This document shows, in pieces, positions 7,458-9,317 of a stretch of DNA of 9,317 nucleotides. A model generated the notes under the pieces. The model ran no database searches and was not told the DNA's origin. It was given only the letters and a program-made list of their open reading frames with translations. A program made the position numbers and the translations under genes. The stretch spans positions 1 through 9,317 of the forward strand of contig CALWEE010000048.1 in NCBI GenBank assembly GCA_944376975.1, given 5' to 3'. How positions within the stretch are numbered: the stretch's first letter is position 1; every line of letters starts with the position of its first letter. The DNA comes from an uncultured Lachnospiraceae bacterium. GTDB taxonomy: Bacteria; Bacillota; Clostridia; Lachnospirales; Lachnospiraceae.

Positions 7458-7528
7458 TGTGGATAAAGTGGATAACTCTGTGTATAAGTCATTTTATTAT
7501 GAAATCAGCCCTTTTATCCTGTGGATAA
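7458..7528 (-). promoter_or_regulatory. Cluster of four DnaA boxes, oriC-like
   Basis: On the minus strand there are two perfect TTATCCACA boxes (7458-7466 and 7520-7528), one TTATACACA (7479-7487, fitting TTATNCACA) and one TTATCCACT (7467-7475, one mismatch). All four point the same way within 71 bp, and the first two abut. DnaA is the replication initiator and also a transcription factor. Such clusters mark oriC, DnaA-titrating or reactivating sites, or DnaA-regulated promoters. No dnaA, dnaN, rpmH or other usual oriC neighbour is visible, and genes on both sides point the same way, so a secondary DnaA-binding locus is at least as likely as the origin. The motifs are plain to see; the function is inference. 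Confidence 0.75.
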
Positions 7529-7545
7529 CTTTTTGATAACTTTTT
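7524..7545. repeat. Tandem 11-bp repeat beside the last DnaA box
   Basis: GATAACTTTTT occurs twice in direct succession (7524-7534 and 7535-7545). The first copy begins inside the perfect DnaA box at 7520-7528. The second keeps GATAA but lacks the TGTG part, so it is at best a degenerate box. The flanking stretch 7546-7697 has a short GC-rich patch, and I see no other signal in it. Confidence 0.6.
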
Positions 7546-7697
7546 CTTCCGTCGAACGCGGCGGCGGCTTTTCAACCTGCGCGACAGGAAATTTGTGCAT
7601 TTTCCATAAAAAGACATTTTTTGACGGCAATCGTGCCCAAAATCTGTTTTCTGAAATCTTGCGCAGCTCCCCTTTCTAACAGGATATGCGCCTTCAC

Positions 7698-7735
7698 AAA
7701 AAAACATGTCCGCTTTTACGCGGCAGGCGGACATG
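7698..7735 (-). terminator. Intrinsic terminator of the C40 peptidase gene
   Basis: The arms CATGTCCGC (7705-7713) and GCGGACATG (7727-7735) are perfectly complementary over 9 bp with a 13-nt loop. On the minus strand they are followed by seven T (7704-7698). This is a clear intrinsic terminator for transcription coming from the C40 gene, about 60 nt after its stop codon. Confidence 0.88.
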
Positions 7736-7739
7736 ACAA

Positions 7740-7777
7740 GAGCCATGGACTTACCGGTCTTCGATAAGCCATGGCTC
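7740..7777 (-). repeat. Extra hairpin between the C40 stop codon and its terminator
   Basis: GAGCCATGG (7740-7748) pairs perfectly with CCATGGCTC (7769-7777). The inner CTTA/TAAG and CG/CG pairs extend the stem to about 15 bp, with one bulge and one C-A mismatch. There is no T run on either side, so it is not itself an intrinsic terminator. It could stabilise the 3' end of the transcript or slow RNA polymerase before the real terminator. Confidence 0.55.
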
Positions 7778-7796
7778 CCGTTTATATGATTTCGCT

Positions 7797-9020
7797 CTAC
7801 TCAATGATACGTGTCAGTATATAAGGCGTTCCGCAATAGTCGATATCCGATTCGATGATGCCGGTGGATTCGGTGCTGGCGTGGATGACCTTGCCGTCGC
7901 CCGCGTACATGGCCACGTGCTGGATCTCGCCGCCGTAGGCGTATCCCACCAGGTCTCCCGGCCGAAGCTCGTCCATGCTGATCTGTCTGCCATAATACAG
8001 CTGGGCTGTCGCCGTTCTCGGAATACTGTATCCGAAATGGGAATATATGCTCTGGACATAACCGGAGCAGTCCGCGCCGTTTGTCAGGGATGTTCCGCCG
8101 TATACATACGGATTGCCGAGGAACTGACGTCCAAAGGCCACCATCTGCTCTCCGATGGACGCGCCGTCAGAGGAACCGGTGTCGGAAGAGGATGTCTGTT
8201 CCGGTTCTTCCGTCGTCAGATAGTCACTGTGGATATAGGCTGTGGAACCATTGTAGCTGACCTGGCTCCAGCCGTTGTCGCAGACGCCTGTCCGCGTCAC
8301 TTCGGCGCCGCTGCTCAAGCTGCCCACAACGGAAGCGTCTGTGCTGTGATCCGCGCGTACGTTCACGCCGTCTGTCGTCCACACGCTTTCATTGGCTTCG
8401 GAGATGGAAACGCCATCCGACGTTTCTGCCTCTGTCGTTTCATCGGCTTCCGCCTCCTGTGTTTCCTTCTTGGCCCCGGTTTCCGTTTCCGCTTCTGTTT
8501 CCGTTTCGGTTTCGCTTTCCGCCTCGGCTTCTTCTTTCTCCTGACGGGCGATCTGTTCCTGTTCTTCTTCCAGCGTCAACGCCGTCGCCAGATCGGCGTC
8601 CATGTCCAGTTCTTCCGCTTTCGCGTAATCCTCCGCGTCTGTGCCGGTCACCACGTAATCCGCGCTCACATAACCTTCACAGTTGCCGGACCGGATGTGC
8701 TTCCAATCCGCCTGGGCGGCCGTTTCTTCTTCCAGAAGCTCAAATCCGGCGTTGGCGTATAACTTTCCGACGATCTCGCTGTCAGCCGACGGGCCCTTGC
8801 GGACATAAACGCAATCCTGAGCGGTGGACAGGCCTTTTTTATAGAAGGGCGACGCCACTTCTTTTTCAACAGAAGATATGATCATGCCCTGGATGTTCAG
8901 ATCTTCCATGGAGATGTCCGCGCGTGATGCCGGCGCCGCCTGAAGATCCAGCTTTCCGGAGGCAAGGGTGATGCTCAATGCCAATCCGAGCATACAGGGC
9001 ATATATTTCCAACGATTCAT
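7797..9020 (-). CDS. Secreted NlpC/P60 (C40) cell-wall hydrolase with two SH3b-like domains
   Basis: The 407-residue protein starts MNRWKYMPCMLGLALSITLA, a Sec signal peptide with cleavage probably near residues 28-32. The first SH3b-like domain is at about 68-126 (CVYVRKGPSADSEIVGKL). An acidic low-complexity linker rich in Glu, Thr and Ala spans about 139-200, and a second SH3b-like domain about 211-270 (VNVRADHSTDASVVGSLSSG). A Ser/Thr/Gly-rich spacer leads to the C-terminal NlpC/P60 domain (about 288-407). That domain has catalytic Cys318 (ADCSGY), His368 (IQHVAMYAG) and a third polar residue, probably His380 (KVIHAST). Such enzymes cut peptide stems of peptidoglycan outside the membrane, typically between D-gamma-glutamate and diaminopimelate; the exact bond here is inferred. 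AAAGGAGG lies 8 nt before the ATG. The gene stands alone between terminators, with a WalR-like site at its promoter. Confidence 0.93.
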   Translation of the reverse strand: MNRWKYMPCMLGLALSITLASGKLDLQAAPASRADISMEDLNIQGMIISSVEKEVASPFYKKGLSTAQDCVYVRKGPSADSEIVGKLYANAGFELLEEETAAQADWKHIRSGNCEGYVSADYVVTGTDAEDYAKAEELDMDADLATALTLEEEQEQIARQEKEEAEAESETETETEAETETGAKKETQEAEADETTEAETSDGVSISEANESVWTTDGVNVRADHSTDASVVGSLSSGAEVTRTGVCDNGWSQVSYNGSTAYIHSDYLTTEEPEQTSSSDTGSSDGASIGEQMVAFGRQFLGNPYVYGGTSLTNGADCSGYVQSIYSHFGYSIPRTATAQLYYGRQISMDELRPGDLVGYAYGGEIQHVAMYAGDGKVIHASTESTGIIESDIDYCGTPYILTRIIE

Positions 9021-9085
9021 TTGGTGTTCCTCCTTTAAGAAAATATTATGCTTATTTCAACTAATTATTACAGGTTTTATTATTT

Positions 9086-9102
9086 GTTACGTATTTGTTA
9101 CA
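9086..9102 (-). promoter_or_regulatory. WalR-like direct repeat at the start of the C40 transcript
   Basis: TGTAAC (9102-9097), five bases, then CGTAAC (9091-9086) match the WalR (YycF) consensus TGTWAH-N5-TGTWAH with a single mismatch. More half-sites lie near: TGTTAC (9125-9120) inside the promoter spacer, five bases before the -10, and TGTAAT (9072-9067). WalR controls peptidoglycan hydrolase genes in Bacillus and Staphylococcus. The position at or just past the predicted start suggests repression rather than activation. The presence of WalRK in this organism is assumed, not seen. Confidence 0.5.
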
Positions 9103-9108
9103 AATTAG

Positions 9109-9137
9109 ATTATAGCAATGTAACAATTAGTTGTCAA
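9109..9137 (-). promoter_or_regulatory. Full-consensus sigma-A promoter of the C40 peptidase gene
   Basis: A perfect TTGACA (9137-9132), a 17-nt spacer and a perfect TATAAT (9114-9109) with an extended TG just upstream make this the strongest promoter in the window. The start should be near 9102, about 80 nt before the ATG. A promoter this good usually needs a repressor to be switched off, which fits the WalR-like repeat at its start site. Confidence 0.92.
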
Positions 9138-9163
9138 CCCCTCCTGCCCATCTTCTGTTGGAA

Positions 9164-9192
9164 TGCCTGGAAAACGGCCGTTTTCCCAGACA
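9164..9192. repeat. Perfect 18-bp palindrome within a longer imperfect hairpin
   Basis: GGAAAACGG (9169-9177) and CCGTTTTCC (9178-9186) form a perfect palindrome. The flanks TGCCTGG and CCCAGACA extend the pairing to about 14 bp with one bulge and one G-T wobble. It lies between the upstream gene's terminator and the C40 promoter, about 27 bp from the -35. It could be an operator, a second termination structure or a dispersed repeat. The rest of 9193-9223 shows only a weak GGCGG/CCGCC pairing. Confidence 0.55.
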
Positions 9193-9223
9193 CGGCGGTC
9201 ATCTGACACGTTCGCCGCCCAAG

Positions 9224-9253
9224 AAAAACGCGGCCGCTTGAAAAGCAGCCGCG
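9224..9253 (-). terminator. Intrinsic terminator of the gene upstream of the C40 peptidase
   Basis: The arms CGCGGCCGCTT (9229-9239) and AAGCAGCCGCG (9243-9253) form an 11-bp stem with one G-T wobble and a 3-nt loop. On the minus strand they are followed by TTTTT (9228-9224). The stem begins 11 nt after the stop codon at 9265-9267, supporting a real gene ending there. Confidence 0.92.
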
Positions 9254-9264
9254 CCTGAACATCC

Positions 9265-9317
9265 TTAAGATCTGACTGTCGGATCTTCGTCTTCTTTTTT
9301 TCTTATCTTTCCATCGG
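9265..9317 (-). CDS. C-terminal end of an unidentified upstream gene (runs off right edge)
   Basis: Reading leftward from the window edge, one minus-strand frame gives DGKIRKKEDEDPTVRS followed by TAA at 9265-9267. It is supported by the strong terminator that begins 11 nt after the stop. The tail is highly charged (Lys/Arg then Glu/Asp) and probably disordered. Sixteen residues are not enough to name a family, and I do not recognise it. Another frame stays open leftward across the terminator to about 9138, but it is arginine-rich and lacks any sign of coding. Confidence 0.55.
   Translation of the reverse strand, partial: DGKIRKKEDEDPTVRS

Noticed and set aside
7489..7746. 85-codon minus-strand frame in the gap upstream of hpf
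   Set aside because: It begins inside the C40 3' hairpin, covers the terminator and reads through a DnaA box; no SD and no family resemblance.
9138..9317. Arginine-rich minus-strand frame through the terminator at 9224-9253
   Set aside because: It reads through a strong terminator and has no coding character; the frame ending in PTVRS at 9265 fits the terminator position better.

Overview
The window looks like chromosomal core DNA from a moderately GC-rich member of the Clostridia, most likely Lachnospiraceae. The grounds are the gene set and order (hpf, secA, prfB, a PheB-type ACT protein, an ApgM-like enzyme, tex), a long-form HPF, a SecA of 857 residues with a C-terminal SEC-C zinc motif, strong SD sequences and sigma-A-like promoters. 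The taxonomic call is inference. Every supported gene lies on the minus strand, so the window is described here from right to left.

Right end (about 9317 to 7698): the last 16 codons of an unrecognised upstream gene end at a strong intrinsic terminator (9224-9253). A secreted NlpC/P60 (C40) cell-wall hydrolase with two SH3b-like repeats follows. It is driven by a full-consensus sigma-A promoter (9109-9137), with a WalR-like direct repeat at the expected transcription start (9086-9102). Two tandem hairpins follow the gene, and the second (7698-7735) is a clear terminator.

Middle (about 7697 to 7202): a roughly 500-bp gene-free, mostly AT-rich interval. It holds a cluster of four DnaA boxes in one orientation (7458-7528), weaker boxes in the other orientation, and two promoters reading into hpf.

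Left part: hpf (ribosome hibernation) ends at its own terminator (6585-6614). secA (protein export ATPase) has its own promoter beside two palindromes centred exactly 30 bp apart. It is followed closely by prfB (release factor 2, expressed only through a conserved +1 frameshift at CTT TGA C), the ACT-domain gene pheB, and an ApgM-family enzyme that may be a homoserine kinase. A terminator lies just upstream of the ribosome binding site of tex, which runs off the left edge.

The conserved part combines housekeeping translation, secretion and aspartate-family amino-acid functions. The least explained parts are the DnaA-box cluster, the paired palindromes before secA and the cell-wall hydrolase control region. 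I found no CRISPR array, rRNA, tRNA or insertion sequence.
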